Assembly (NCBI RefSeq): GCF_040939455.1
Contig: NC_134108.1
Coordinates: 50,219,501-50,283,500, forward strand
Length of the DNA stretch: 64,000 nucleotides
Origin: Microcebus murinus
Lineage: Eukaryota; Chordata; Mammalia; Primates; Cheirogaleidae
Reading direction: 5' to 3'
Part shown: in pieces, positions 54,401 through 64,000 of the stretch
Position numbering within the stretch: the stretch's first letter is position 1
Layout: every line of letters begins with the position of its first letter
The notes under the pieces: model-generated
What the model was told of the DNA's origin: nothing
What the model saw: the letters and a program-made list of their open reading frames with translations, nothing else
The model's database searches: none
Translations under genes and position numbers: made by a program

Positions 54401-55336
54401 AGAACTGCTTTAGCTGTGTCCCAGAGGAGTTGATAACTTGTCTCTCCATTGTCGTTTTCTTCATAGAACTTTTTAATTTCCGTCTTGATTTCTTCATTTA
54501 CGAAGTAGTGATTTAGTAGGAGGTTGTTTAATTTCCACGTTTTTGTGTAGAAATGTGAGTTTCTGTTAGGGTTGATTTCTAGTTTTATTCCACTGTGATC
54601 TGAGAAGGTACATGGTATGATTTCTATTTTTTTAAATTTCTTGAGATTTTCTTTGTGTCCTAGGACATGGTCAATCTTAGAGAATGTCCCATGAGCTGAT
54701 GAGAAGAACGTATATTCAGTGGATTTGGGGTAGAATGTTCTGTAGATGTCTGTTAGACCCAATTGTTCTAGAGTTTTGTTTAAGTCCATTATTTCTTTAT
54801 TAATTTTCTGTTTGGAAGATCTGTCTCGTTCCGTCAGTGGGGTGTTGAAATCTCCGGCAATTATGGAGTTGCTATTAATCCATTTGCTTAGCTCCAGTAA
54901 GGTTTGCTTTATGAATCTGGGTGCACCTAAGTTGGGTGCATATACATTTAAAATTGTTACCTCTTTTTGTTGGACTGTACCCTTCACCATTATATAATGA
55001 CCCTCTTTGTCTTTCACTACTTTTGTTGGTTTAAAAACTAAATCATCTGAAATTAGAACTGCCACACCAGCCTTCTTTTGGGTTCTATTTGCTTGGAATA
55101 TTGATCTCCACTTTTTTATTTTTAGTCTATATGCATCCTTGCAGGTTAGATGTGTTTCCTGAAGACAGCATATACTTGGCCTGTATTTTCTTTTTTTTAA
55201 TTATTTATTTATTTATTTTTGTATTTTTTGGCCTGTATTTTCTTATCCATTCAGCCAGCCTATGTCTCTTGAGTGGAGAGTTTAAGCCATTCACATTTAT
55301 TGAGAGAACTGATAGGTAAGGTAGATTACTGATCAT
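51454..55336 (-). pseudogene. L1 ORF2p (endonuclease/reverse transcriptase), broken once by a 52-bp insertion
   Basis: ORF2p nicks target DNA and reverse-transcribes the L1 RNA. An open frame of 1,203 codons ends at 51,454. The natural ATG lies at 55,336 but is separated from it by a 52-bp insertion (55,193-55,244) that shifts the frame after about codon 35. Discounting the insert, the length would be 1,276 residues, the usual L1 length. In that numbering every catalytic position I checked is present: endonuclease Glu43, Asp145 (GDFN), Asp205 (KIDH) and His230 (SDH); the reverse-transcriptase FADD at 700-703 (DNA 53,176-53,187); and the C-terminal CX3CX7HX4C knuckle at 1130-1147. No stop codon interrupts the remaining 3.6 kb. 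Translation starting inside the fragment would lack the start of the endonuclease, so this copy is probably inactive in cis. Confidence 0.95.
55193..55244 (-). mobile_element. 52-bp tail-only insertion inside L1 ORF2
   Basis: Two copies of GGCCTGTATTTTCTT (55,178-55,192 and 55,230-55,244) flank 37 bp of T-rich/(TTTA)n sequence. On the - strand this reads as an A-rich tail followed by a 15-17-bp target-site duplication. The structure fits an L1-machinery insertion so truncated that only its poly(A)-like tail remains. Replication slippage with an imperfect filler is the alternative. It adds 52 bases to ORF2, shifting its frame. Confidence 0.8.
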
Positions 55337-55422
55337 TCTGTTGGGTTGGATGTTGTTGCTATGATTTCTGTCTTGAGCCATTGTAATATCTGGCCTTTAA
55401 TATCTTTGGGTTTTGGTTGTTT

Positions 55423-56416
55423 TTATATTCGTGGGTTATTATTATGATGTTCCGTGCGTAACGCTGTTTTAAGTACTTCTTGTAGGGTTGGTCTTGTCTT
55501 GGTGAATTCTCTGAGCCTTTGCTTGTCTGAGAATGTTTTTATTTCTCCTTCATATACGAAGCTTAGTTTTGCAGGGAATAATATTCTAGGCTGGGCATTG
55601 TTTTGTTTCAAAAGAGTGAGAATGGGGCCCCAGTCTCTCCTTGCTTGTAAAGTCTCATTAGAGAAGTCTGATGTTATTTTAATTGGCTTTCCCTTGTATG
55701 TTACTTGCTTCTTTTGTCTTACAGCTCTTAGAAGGGCCTCTTTAGTTGATACTTTGGTCAGTCTGATGACTGCATGTCATGACGTCTTCCTGTTTGTGTT
55801 GAATCTCCCAGGGGTCCTCTGAGCTTCTTGAACTTGTATATCGAGATTTTTAGCAAGGCCTGGGAAATTTTCCTCTATTATATCTTCAAATAGCTTGTCC
55901 AACCTTTGAGTGTTGTCTTCTTCCCCTTCTGGCAACCCTATGACCCTCACATTAGGTTTCTTCACATAATCCCACAGCTCTTGTAGGCTTTGCTCTTTTC
56001 TCTTGTTTCTCTGCTCTATTTCTGTGACTGATTTATTTAATTGGAGGGTGTTATCTTCAAGCTCTGAGATTCTTTCTTCTGTTTGATCTACCCTGTTCTT
56101 GAGACTTCCCACTGTATTTTGTAGTTCCTTGAATTGATTCTTCATTTCCAGGAGTTCGGTTACGCTTTTCTTCATTGTATCTATTTCTTTCCCCATATCC
56201 TGGAGGCTTTTTGTGGTTTCTTTGTGTTGGTCATTGAGTTGTTGTTGCAGCTGGGTGAGTGTTCTTATGATCCACGTACGAAATTCCTCTTCTGTCATAT
56301 TGGTTGCCTGATTTTGGTTGGTGTCCGTTTCTAGGGGGCTGGTGCTCCTCTTTGGGGGGGGTGTTTTCCGTTTGGTTCTTCATATTTCCTGAGTTCTTTC
56401 GCTGATTTCTTCCCAT
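55423..56416 (-). pseudogene. L1 ORF1p (RNA-binding chaperone), one frameshift and one premature stop
   Basis: ORF1p forms coiled-coil trimers that coat L1 RNA. Three open pieces lie in order on the - strand: an N-terminal start at 56,416 (MGRNQRKNSG...), a middle piece from about 56,350 to 55,777 carrying the Leu-rich coiled coil and the start of the RRM (EQSLQELWDYVKK), and a C-terminal piece ending at 55,423 (ILFPAKLSF..., KTRPTLQEVL). Two lesions separate them. One is an extra base in a C8 homopolymer (minus strand) near 56,353-56,360, which shifts frame. The other is an in-frame TGA at 55,777-55,779, sitting where the family has an Arg codon, consistent with CGA-to-TGA decay. Otherwise the length would be about 330 residues, normal for L1. 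ORF1 and ORF2 are separated by 86 bp. Confidence 0.93.
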
Positions 56417-57731
56417 GTCGATCAGTTGTTGTTTCTTTCCTTAAGTTATTGTTTGGGTATTCACACACCTTGTTTAGTTTCTGAGGCGTTAGGTGGTGTC
56501 TGTGGGTGAAATTGGACCACTCCCTGTATATTGAGTCAGTGGGTGCCGTGGAAAGGCTGTGCAAGATGCCGTTCCTGTCAGTAGGTGGTGTTTGCTTGGA
56601 GGAACAGGCTATACTGTTGATTTTGTGTCCTGTTAACAGCTCTTGTTCTGGGCGGAGCTGGGTTGGGTAAGCCTGCCCTCAGGCTGTTAGCAGGGGTCAA
56701 AGTTCTGTTCTCTGCTTCCAGGGAAAGCTGTCAGGGCGGGGCTGGAATGGTCCCGCTCAGCCAGAAAGTCTGTGTGTGGGGGTGGGGCTGTCTGAGACCA
56801 GCAGTCTGTAGCGGGCCTCGCTTCTTTCCACCCTCTCCAACTCCGCAGCTACTCCTGGGCCTCTGCCAGCAGGCCAGACCACAAGCCACTAGGCCTCCCC
56901 GGACTGTGATGCCGGCGGGGAGGTTCCCTGCACAGGAACGCCACCTGGGTTGGGTGCACGGCCTCCTCCTGGGAGGAGGGTTGCCCTCTAGGACGCTGAT
57001 CCGCCCCTGGAGGCACACACACCTCAGTAGGTTGTTCACGTATAACCCTTCTGTGCCCCGGGCAATGCTAGCCCTCGGTGCAGGGGATCTGGTCTGCAGG
57101 TCCGACCTCTGGGTCCCAGAGTTCAAACTGTATCCCCACCAGGGAGAGGATTTCCGGTCCCAATTCACCCACAGGGAGCCCAAGCTGGGTCTATGTCTCA
57201 GCCTCTGAATCGGCACTGTTCTCCTGGGAACACAGTGCCAGCAGCACCTGGGAGGGCAGGCGGGTAGGGAGCTCACAGTCTGAATTCCCCTGAGTCAGGT
57301 GTAGGCTCCCAAACGGGAAGGTCCCGTTCCCTGGAGGTGCCTCTGGCTAGTGGCTGTATTGTCTCTCTGGGCAGCTGCGGGTAGGGTCGGTGGAGGGGAG
57401 GAGGAGGCAATATGGCGCCTGCCGCGCGGCTCCGGTCTGTGCACACGGAGGTGCCCGGAGGAAGTTGGGAACCTGGTGCCACGTCTGCTACAGGCTCACA
57501 GCTGGCTGGCGGTGGCGGTCTCTGGCTGGCTGCCGCAGGTCTCTCCACCCGCTGGGGAGCCCACCAGCAGTCCCAAATGCAGGGGAGGGGAAACAGCAAA
57601 TCCACCTACCCTTGCCGCTGGTCCCCGGGATGCTCCGGTAGTCTCAGCCTCCAGTTCTCCTCCGCAGCCTCCTCCCGTGGAGTCTCCTGGGGTCTCAGGT
57701 ACCCCTCCTTTCGGCCCTTGTCCACTGTATC
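56417..57731 (-). promoter_or_regulatory. L1 5' UTR / internal promoter
   Basis: A GC- and CpG-rich 1.3-kb leader runs from the 5' end of the L1 to the ORF1 ATG. In L1s this region carries the internal Pol II promoter and often an antisense promoter. A GCCAT core resembling a YY1 site lies near 57,413 in minus orientation, but about 315 nt from the 5' end rather than at the very start, so its role is uncertain. Long overlapping open frames in this leader reflect GC content, not genes. Confidence 0.8.
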
Positions 57732-57746
57732 TCAATAAATATTTAT
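57732..57746. repeat. L1 target-site duplication, right copy
   Basis: Matches 51,207-51,221 over all 15 bases. The flanking text (attgagcatctgttatatgcc) continues the interrupted older repeat. Confidence 0.92.
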
Positions 57747-58145
57747 TGAGCATCTGTTATATGCCAGGCAACATTCTAATCACTGAAGCAGATAGTTTTT
57801 GCTCTCAAGGAGATTAAATTCCAGTTGGAGGAGACAGAAAATAAATAAACAAGTGTATAGGATTTTGTGTGGTGTTAAGTGCTATGGAAAATAATAAAGC
57901 AGGTTGGAGGAAAGGGAATGCTGGTGAGAGTGGCATGGCAGGTCGTGCATATTCTTCTAGGACAAAGTTAAGGGCTTTTGACTTTGGGTGAGTATAAAGC
58001 CACTGGTGGCATCAAAACATAAAGAGGGACATGATCCAACTTAGGTTTTGAAAGCATCACTTTGCCTGCTATAATGAGAAAAGACCATAGGGGAGAAAGG
58101 GTGTCATATACACATATACATTTACATCTACATTTATCTTTATAT
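57747..58145. other. Old unclassified repeat interrupted by the L1
   Basis: 'atgccaggcaacattctaatcactgaagcag', 'caaggagattaaattccagttgg' and 'gtgttaagtgctatggaaaataataaagcagg' belong to a common ancient interspersed repeat whose left part lies before the L1 at about 51,190. Confidence 0.5.
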
Positions 58146-58462
58146 AGTCAGCCCTCTGTATCCCCAGGTTCCACATCCTCAGATTCAAACAACAGCGGAT
58201 CAAAAATATGCAGAAAAAAACCCAATGAAAAACAATATAATAAAAATACAAATCAAACACCTAATACAGTATAACTATTTTACATAGCCATTTATATTAG
58301 GTATTATAAGTAATTTAGAGATGATTTTAAGTATACAGGATTATGTGTGTAGATTATATGCAAATAGTATGGCATTTTATGTAATGGAATTGAGCATTAG
58401 CAGATTTTGGTATGGGGGGGTGGTCTTGAAACCAATAAACCATGAGTATTGAGGGACAACTA
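58146..58462. mobile_element. MER2 (Tigger-derived) DNA transposon
   Basis: Full-length, about 317 bp: 'agtcagccctctgtatcccc' at one end and 'attgagggacaact' at the other, flanked by TA. Non-coding. Confidence 0.9.
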
Positions 58463-59339
58463 TGTATTTTAAACCATGAGTTTGTGATGGTATTTCTAAC
58501 CCAACATTACGGAGTTCATTTCTCTCTTCTCGTATTTGTAACTCCCTTCTGTAAGTGAGAAACTGCACTGCAATTATCCTTTATATATTTACTTATTTGG
58601 CCAATCCTTCTGAATGTGGTGAGCAACCTCCCAGTCACTGCTGCCCTCTCCCCTTCATGGAAACCCTTCTTACCCAATCTGGGATCCAATAACCTGCATC
58701 GGCCGATGCTGCCTTCCTCCCTCATGTGAATGTTTTCATTAACTTACCTGTACTCTGACACCTCTCCCTGGGCCTCTGATACCCCAACCCCACCAAACAC
58801 AGACACCTTGCTTTACTTGACCTTTAAGACTGAATTGTTCCAGGAAGGGAAAGGAAAGGAAGAGAAAGGGACCATGATTTCTTTAACATGCTTTCTAAAG
58901 TCATCCATTTACTATTACAAACAATATTGAAATGAGTAATCATATCTATAAAAGCTTAGAGTATGTTTAAGATATATTCCTAGAAGTGAACTTGCTGAGT
59001 CAGAGTACGTGCACTTGCAATGGTGATGGTTCTGCTACAATGCTTTCCACAGTTTAACAATTTACACGTCACCAGCAACATATGATGGTGCCTGAAAGAA
59101 CTTAAAAGAATGGTAATTCTAAAACACAGAAAGACCTAAAAGTTACATGATGACATTTGCAAAAATTAAGATAACTTACTTTCTTTTTGCAAATACATTT
59201 ATTGTTACACAAAATTTTCTACCATTCAGTTTCTTGGTAACAAAGATGAAACAAAATTTGGCTGTTACAAGCAAATTTAGGAACACAAAACAATAAATAA
59301 CCAAACAGATGGGGTAAAAAGTAACTAAAAGAACCCTCA
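58463..59339. other. Intergenic with L1M fragment
   Basis: Unique DNA apart from an antisense L1M 3' piece at about 58,955-59,085 ('tcctagaagtgaacttgctgagtcag', 'ctttccacagtttaacaatttacac'). Confidence 0.55.
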
Positions 59340-59497
59340 GGCTGGGCCTGGTGGTGCACCCTTTCTTTGTAGTCCCAGCTCCTCCAGATGCTGGGGCACC
59401 AGGATACCTAAGCCCTGGAGTTCAAGGCCAGCCCGGGCAAAATAGCAAGACCCAGTCTCAAAAACAAACAAACAAACAAACAGACACAAAACAAAAA
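59340..59497 (+). mobile_element. Alu monomer with (AAAC)n tail
   Basis: One arm, 'gctgggcctggtggtgcacc' to 'aagacccagtctc', then AAACAAAC repeats. Confidence 0.85.
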
Positions 59498-59895
59498 GTT
59501 TATGAAGAACCATCATAAACATAAATTAGGACCCTAAACTAAATAGGATTTAGTGCAGTAGCTCTGCAACTAATAAGGCAAAAATGATAACCCTAAAAAG
59601 CAGGATTTTACAAAACATCCAGGAAGTAATTTTCTACCACATTTCTTAGATATTGTCAGAAAACTGTTGTCCAGGTTATAAGCTCAAATTCTTTTTGCTG
59701 CTGGAAGTGTTATCAGGATGTTTGTTGGAGAGTGCCCCTTGCCTTGGGCATGTCAGAAACAGGATGATGGGAGTTTGAAGTTGGGCAGATTGTTCAGAAT
59801 TTCCCTGGCTTTAGCACTGGACGTGCTGCATCCTGGGTACCCCTTCAGTTCCAAGCAAGCCTTCACATTGGCCACCCTAGGACCAGATCTGTGTC

Positions 59896-60684
<789 letters not shown>

Positions 60685-60689
60685 TAGTA

Positions 60690-61123
60690 TGCCTGTAGTA
60701 ATTTCCACAGCTGAGGCCGGCGGTCCGGAGATGTGGACAAACTCCGCAGACTTCAGGGCGCAGGGAACTCCCGAAGAGGCTGCCGAGATCCCCGAGGCGT
60801 AATTTTTCAAAGCGGTGGACGCCAGTATACCCGGGCGGGGCAGCCTGGGCTCGTGACCCAAAATCGCCGCCCAGCCCCGCGCCGGACGCCAACTCGGAGC
60901 GCAGGGCCTTAGCGTCCGCGCGCTCCCGCACGCGCGCCCGCCTGCAGGGCTCCCGGCAGCCAATGAGGCGCGGCGCCGCGCGCAGGGGGCGGGGCCGTGA
61001 CGCTACAGCCGCGCGACCCTGCTCTTGGCCTGCGCCCGCGGAAGCCGGAAGCGGTGGCTGTCGGCGGCGCCGGCTGTGGGCAGAGGATTCGAGACAAGCG
61101 CCCGGGGGCTTGTCGACCCCGTG
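60690..61123 (+). promoter_or_regulatory. OSTM1: OSTM1 CpG-island promoter and 5' UTR
   Basis: A very CpG-dense stretch directly precedes the OSTM1 start codon and continues through exon 1. It has no TATA box near the expected start. It does contain a CCAAT box at 60,960-60,964, an Sp1-type GC box at 60,985-60,996 and a CRE-like GTGACGC at 60,997-61,003. This is typical of a housekeeping, dispersed-start promoter. The island starts abruptly where a truncated Alu ends near 60,684. A lysosomal-gene CLEAR element (GTCACGTGAC) was looked for; only a weak partial match (CTCGTGAC near 60,850) is seen. The transcription start cannot be fixed from sequence. Confidence 0.8.
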
Positions 61124-61525
61124 ATGGATCCGGACTGCACAGTCGCGCTGCGGAGGTCGTCGCCGCTGCTGCGGCTACTGTTGGTGCTGCTGCTGTGGTC
61201 TGGGCTGGCTCTGGGCGCGCTCCCTTTCGGCAGCAGTCCGCACAGCGTCTTCCACGACCTCCTGTCCGAGCAGCAGTTGCTGGAGGTGGAGGACTTGTCC
61301 CTTTCCCTGCTTCAGGGAGGAGAGTTGGGGCCACTGACGCTACCCCCAGACCTGCCGGATCTGGATCCCGAGTGCCGGGAGCTCCTGCTGGACTTCGCCA
61401 ACAGCAGCGCAGAGCTGACAGGGTGTCTAGTGCGCAGCGCCCGGCCCGTGCGCCTCTGTCAGACCTGCTACCCCCTCTTCCAACAGGTCGTCAACAAGAT
61501 GGACAACATCAGCCGAGCCGTGGGG
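61124..61525 (+). CDS. OSTM1: OSTM1 exon 1, osteoclastogenesis-associated transmembrane protein 1 (partial gene)
   Basis: The first 134 codons of OSTM1 are read here and closely match the human protein. Known role: OSTM1 is a type I membrane glycoprotein of late endosomes/lysosomes and the osteoclast ruffled border. It is the beta subunit that stabilises the ClC-7 chloride/proton exchanger, and its loss causes recessive osteopetrosis (grey-lethal in mouse). Visible features: a hydrophobic, Leu-rich signal peptide over about residues 14-31 ending LALGA; luminal Cys 84, 101, 112 and 115 (the last two as CQTC); and N-glycosylation sequons at Asn93 (NSS) and Asn128 (NIS). The ATG has a purine at -3 and G at +4. 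The frame stays open upstream to about 61,025 but contains no earlier ATG. The donor is either GTGGGT at 61,526, which keeps phase 0 and the human length, or GTAAAG at 61,530. Downstream exons, including the membrane segment, lie beyond the window. Confidence 0.95.
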
Positions 61526-61924
61526 GTGGGTAAAGGAGCACACCCCGGACCTATGGCGTGGGAGGGTTGGGAAAAGAGGAAGATGTAATGATGGTGAACT
61601 CGGGGGGGGGGGGGGGGGGCGGCTCAGTTTCCCCAACTATAAGAAAAAGAGGTTGGACTGGGTCTCTGGAGTTTGGGGTAGCAGAAAAAGGGGGTGGCGT
61701 TATGGGGGTTGGATTTTTGTCCTCATGGATGATGTTGGACATCTGGATACATATTTGCAGATAGGTATGATTGTTATTTTTTGGTGGGGGGGTCCTGCTT
61801 TCTTAACCCTATTTTTCTCCCCCCACTCTGCCACAGCTTCTTGTCATCTCCACCTGAAATTCCCAGGAAGGACCCTTTTCTGAAACCACCATTGGAGTGG
61901 AGAAACTGGTAGTGGTTAGGAGCT

Positions 61925-62090
61925 TGAGCTTTGTAGCCAGAAATGCTCAGATCCACCACTCTAGCAGTGTGACTTTGGATTAATTTTCTTCTCAGAGTCT
62001 TAGTTTCTTCCTCTATAAAATGGAAAAAAACCAGTGCCTAATGTGGCAGTTACAAAGATTAAAAGAGATACTGCCTGCAAGTTCATCTTA
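61925..62090 (+). mobile_element. MIR SINE in OSTM1 intron 1
   Basis: A tRNA-derived MIR is recognised from the run 'gagctttgtagccagaaa...', 'tgtgactttggat' and 'cctctataaaatgg', with decayed ends. It is ancient and not specific to this lineage. Confidence 0.65.
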
Positions 62091-62114
62091 GTGATTTAGA
62101 CAATCTGGAGCTAT

Positions 62115-62235
62115 CTGGCCAGGAGTCTAGTCCCACTCTGCTTATTAGCAATATAGTCTGGGCAAGTTACTTGCATTCTCAGTGTGTATTTTCTCTTCTG
62201 TAAAATGGGGATAAAAAGAGGTCTTAAGAAACTGA
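62115..62235 (+). mobile_element. second MIR SINE in OSTM1 intron 1
   Basis: A second MIR core follows immediately ('ctgggcaagttacttgc', 'ttctgtaaaatggggata'), same orientation as the first. They differ too much to be a recent duplication. Confidence 0.65.
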
Positions 62236-63828
62236 CATATAGTAATAGCTCTCTGTAAATGGGAGCTAAAATTTTAGGAAATGATAAGTCTGCTCTTCAT
62301 TTTAGTACCTTGAGAGCTCTTCTGGTTATGTAGTAGGCACTGTGAGGGATTTAATTAAAAAAATAAAATAAAAAGAGGACACAGTCTTTGTTCCTCAGTA
62401 CTTTATAGGGTTTAGACTAGGAAATGATTACAGTGTCCAGGCTGGTGGGAGTCATGAGATGTGAGCTGGATATGCTTGGTAAAGGAAAAACATGAGGAAT
62501 CACATTGGGATTGGGGAGTGGAAAGTTCCTGTTGTTTTGATGGAATGGCAAGTAATCTCATGAAAATATGGTTAGAATTATTTAATAAATCATACTTAAT
62601 TTGATTAAAATAATAGTCTCATCCTGCTTTAAGTGAGCCTGATATTACTTAACATAAAGCTATTATTTTACATAAATGGGGGATTTATTTGCACTATGTA
62701 AATTCTATGGATGATCTAAAGCTAGTTTTCAAAGGAGCTTACATAAATTTAGGTTTACATGCAGTAATTTCCAGGCATACTTTCCATTGTTCCATAGGGT
62801 ATAGCAAGATGGATTGATCTATCTATCTTATCTTGACTTTAAAATAAAGTATCCAAGATTTATTCTTGTCAACTACAGCAGGGTATGATTTGGCATTATA
62901 TTTGGTTTTGAGTAGTTAAGTGAGTTGTTTTTAGGGTGCCATTTACTCTGAAGAACAAGTACTGTTGTGGATGAAATGACCATGAATCATGATGCAAAGC
63001 TTGGATCTTCTGAGGTAGCAACTGCTTTCCTTGTTTGTGTAGATACTATGGAATTGAGGTGAAAAATGTTACCTCAGGCCCTGGTGTTCAGTTTTATGAG
63101 CATCACCCAATTTATGTATGAATTTTCACATGAATTCCTCACTGTCCAGGTTAGGTGTCCCACTGTCTGGGTTGTAGAAACTTCCTCTTAGATTCTACCA
63201 GTAACCTGGGCACCCAGCTCACCTCACCCTGGTGTGAAAGGAAGAGGGTAAAGAGATGAAAAGAAAAACCTTTTCCCCAATCTGCATTTCCTTTCCGCCT
63301 CATCCTAGACCTTGGTGTCCGTTCTCCTTCTTTCCCCAGTAGAGCTGGATATGGCTCATTAGCTCAAAAGCATGATTTCTACAATTCTGAGATACTTTGT
63401 AGATTTAAAAGGCTTTTATGGACTGGTTTAGGAATTGAACCATCATATATAAAAATGTGTCCTGAGTTTCTGATGAGTTAACTTGAAGGAATATGTTGTC
63501 ATTTGGAGAGGTTTATTTCTCAAGAGTATTGGTTTTTTTGGTTTATTTTGACTCACTTAGGTGCAATCTTTCATTTAAATCAGTTTAACTAGCATGCGCT
63601 TGTCATTCTTGTATTTTGGGCTGCTAAAAGGATATAGAAGGAAAAGGAGGATAATGTCCAGGCCTCAAACTCTCAGTGTAGTTCAGGAAATAGAGAAAAA
63701 GAAAAAGAAAATATCAATGTGTTATAAATTGTACAATAGCAATTTAGAGCAAAATTGTGAAGGGGATGCTGAGTTAAAGGAGGGAACAGAGCAATGTTAG
63801 TTAATCAGAGAAAACCTACATGCTGAAT

Positions 63829-64000
63829 TTTTTGTTGTTATTGTTTTTGAGACAGTGTCTCACTCTTTCACCTGGGCCAGAGTGCAGTGGCATCATTATA
63901 GCTCATGCAACCTCAGACTCCTGGGCTTCAATGATCCTCCTGTCTTAGCCTCCTGAGTAGCCCTACCACCCCTGGCTAATTTTTCTGTTTGTTTTTTAGA
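63829..64000 (-). mobile_element. Alu, older type, cut by window end
   Basis: A T-rich start followed by GAGACAGTGTCTCACTC and the Alu arm in antisense orientation. The element lacks the expanded strepsirrhine linker, so it is an older copy, and it runs off the right edge. Confidence 0.9.

Larger units (their letters stand above)
51222..57731 (-). mobile_element. Near-full-length LINE-1 (young strepsirrhine L1), 6.5 kb
   Basis: A complete L1 layout is present on the - strand: GC-rich 5' UTR (about 56,417-57,731), ORF1 (55,423-56,416), ORF2 (51,454-55,336), and a short 3' UTR with a G-rich tract and an A-rich/(TA)n tail (51,222-51,453). A perfect 15-bp target-site duplication, TCAATAAATATTTAT, flanks it at 51,207-51,221 and 57,732-57,746. 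This shows insertion by target-primed reverse transcription into an older repeat and fixes both ends. Perfect duplications and nearly open ORFs point to a recent insertion. The same 3' UTR recurs at 2,987, about 38,440 and 43,896, so the family has been active locally. Three lesions keep this copy from encoding both proteins, described under ORF1 and ORF2. Confidence 0.97.
61526..63828 (+). other. OSTM1: OSTM1 intron 1 (5' part)
   Basis: Sequence after the exon 1 donor shows no similarity to OSTM1 exon 2 and reads as intron. It begins with a G18 homopolymer (61,602-61,619) followed by other G-rich runs. It then holds two adjacent old MIR elements (about 61,925-62,235) and about 1.6 kb of unique AT-rich DNA up to an Alu at the right edge. 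Confidence 0.8.

Noticed and set aside
56663..57276. 181-codon open frames on both strands
   Set aside because: They lie wholly within the GC-rich L1 5' UTR and overlap each other. No recognisable domain; explained by base composition.
60909..61334. 141-codon minus-strand frame opposite OSTM1 exon 1
   Set aside because: It is the antisense shadow of the CpG-rich first exon. No independent evidence of an antisense gene.

Overview
This window is nuclear DNA of a strepsirrhine (lemur/galago-type) primate. The evidence is the repeat content. There are more than a dozen dimeric, 7SL-derived Alu elements whose two arms are joined by an expanded A-rich linker containing a TTAGTTGGCCAATTAATTT-type segment, which human Alus lack. 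There are several copies of one young L1 3' UTR with a G-rich tract. Older mammalian repeats (MIR, L2, L1M, MER2, MaLR and ERVL) are also present. I cannot fix the species from the sequence alone. The only host protein-coding exon I can support is exon 1 of OSTM1 (61,124-61,525, + strand), with its CpG-island promoter just upstream and about 2.5 kb of intron 1 running to the right edge. Layout, left to right: 1-11 kb is repeat-rich intergenic DNA with an ERVL-type LTR, L1M pieces and Alus. 10.8-12.3 kb holds unique, conserved-looking AT-rich sequence leading into a small CpG island. 13.1-14.8 kb is a MaLR retroelement remnant (internal region plus 3' LTR). 15.8-16.3 kb is a Tc1/mariner-like DNA transposon. 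17.2-19.7 kb is a cluster of four Alus in one orientation. 24.9-31.8 kb is an almost repeat-free block of several CpG islands alternating with AT-rich, homeodomain-site-rich segments, which looks like a developmental regulatory domain. 33-50 kb is dense in Alus, LTRs and old L1. 51.2-57.7 kb is a nearly complete 6.5-kb L1 on the - strand with a perfect 15-bp target-site duplication. 57.7-60.7 kb is old repeats and a small local duplication. 60.7-64 kb is the OSTM1 promoter, exon 1 and intron. In human, OSTM1 and NR2E1 (TLX) are head-to-head neighbours on 6q21 separated by roughly 90 kb. The DNA left of OSTM1 here should therefore be that intergenic interval, and the CpG/conserved block at 25-32 kb (with the one near 12 kb) is plausibly part of the NR2E1 regulatory landscape. 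That link is inference. No NR2E1 exon is visible in the window. No operon, CRISPR, phage or other prokaryotic-type system is present. The most unusual individual items are: the L1, whose catalytic residues are all present and whose damage reduces to three small lesions; a 52-bp tail-only insertion that breaks its ORF2; a mariner-like element keeping a transposase-like tail; and the island-rich regulatory block.
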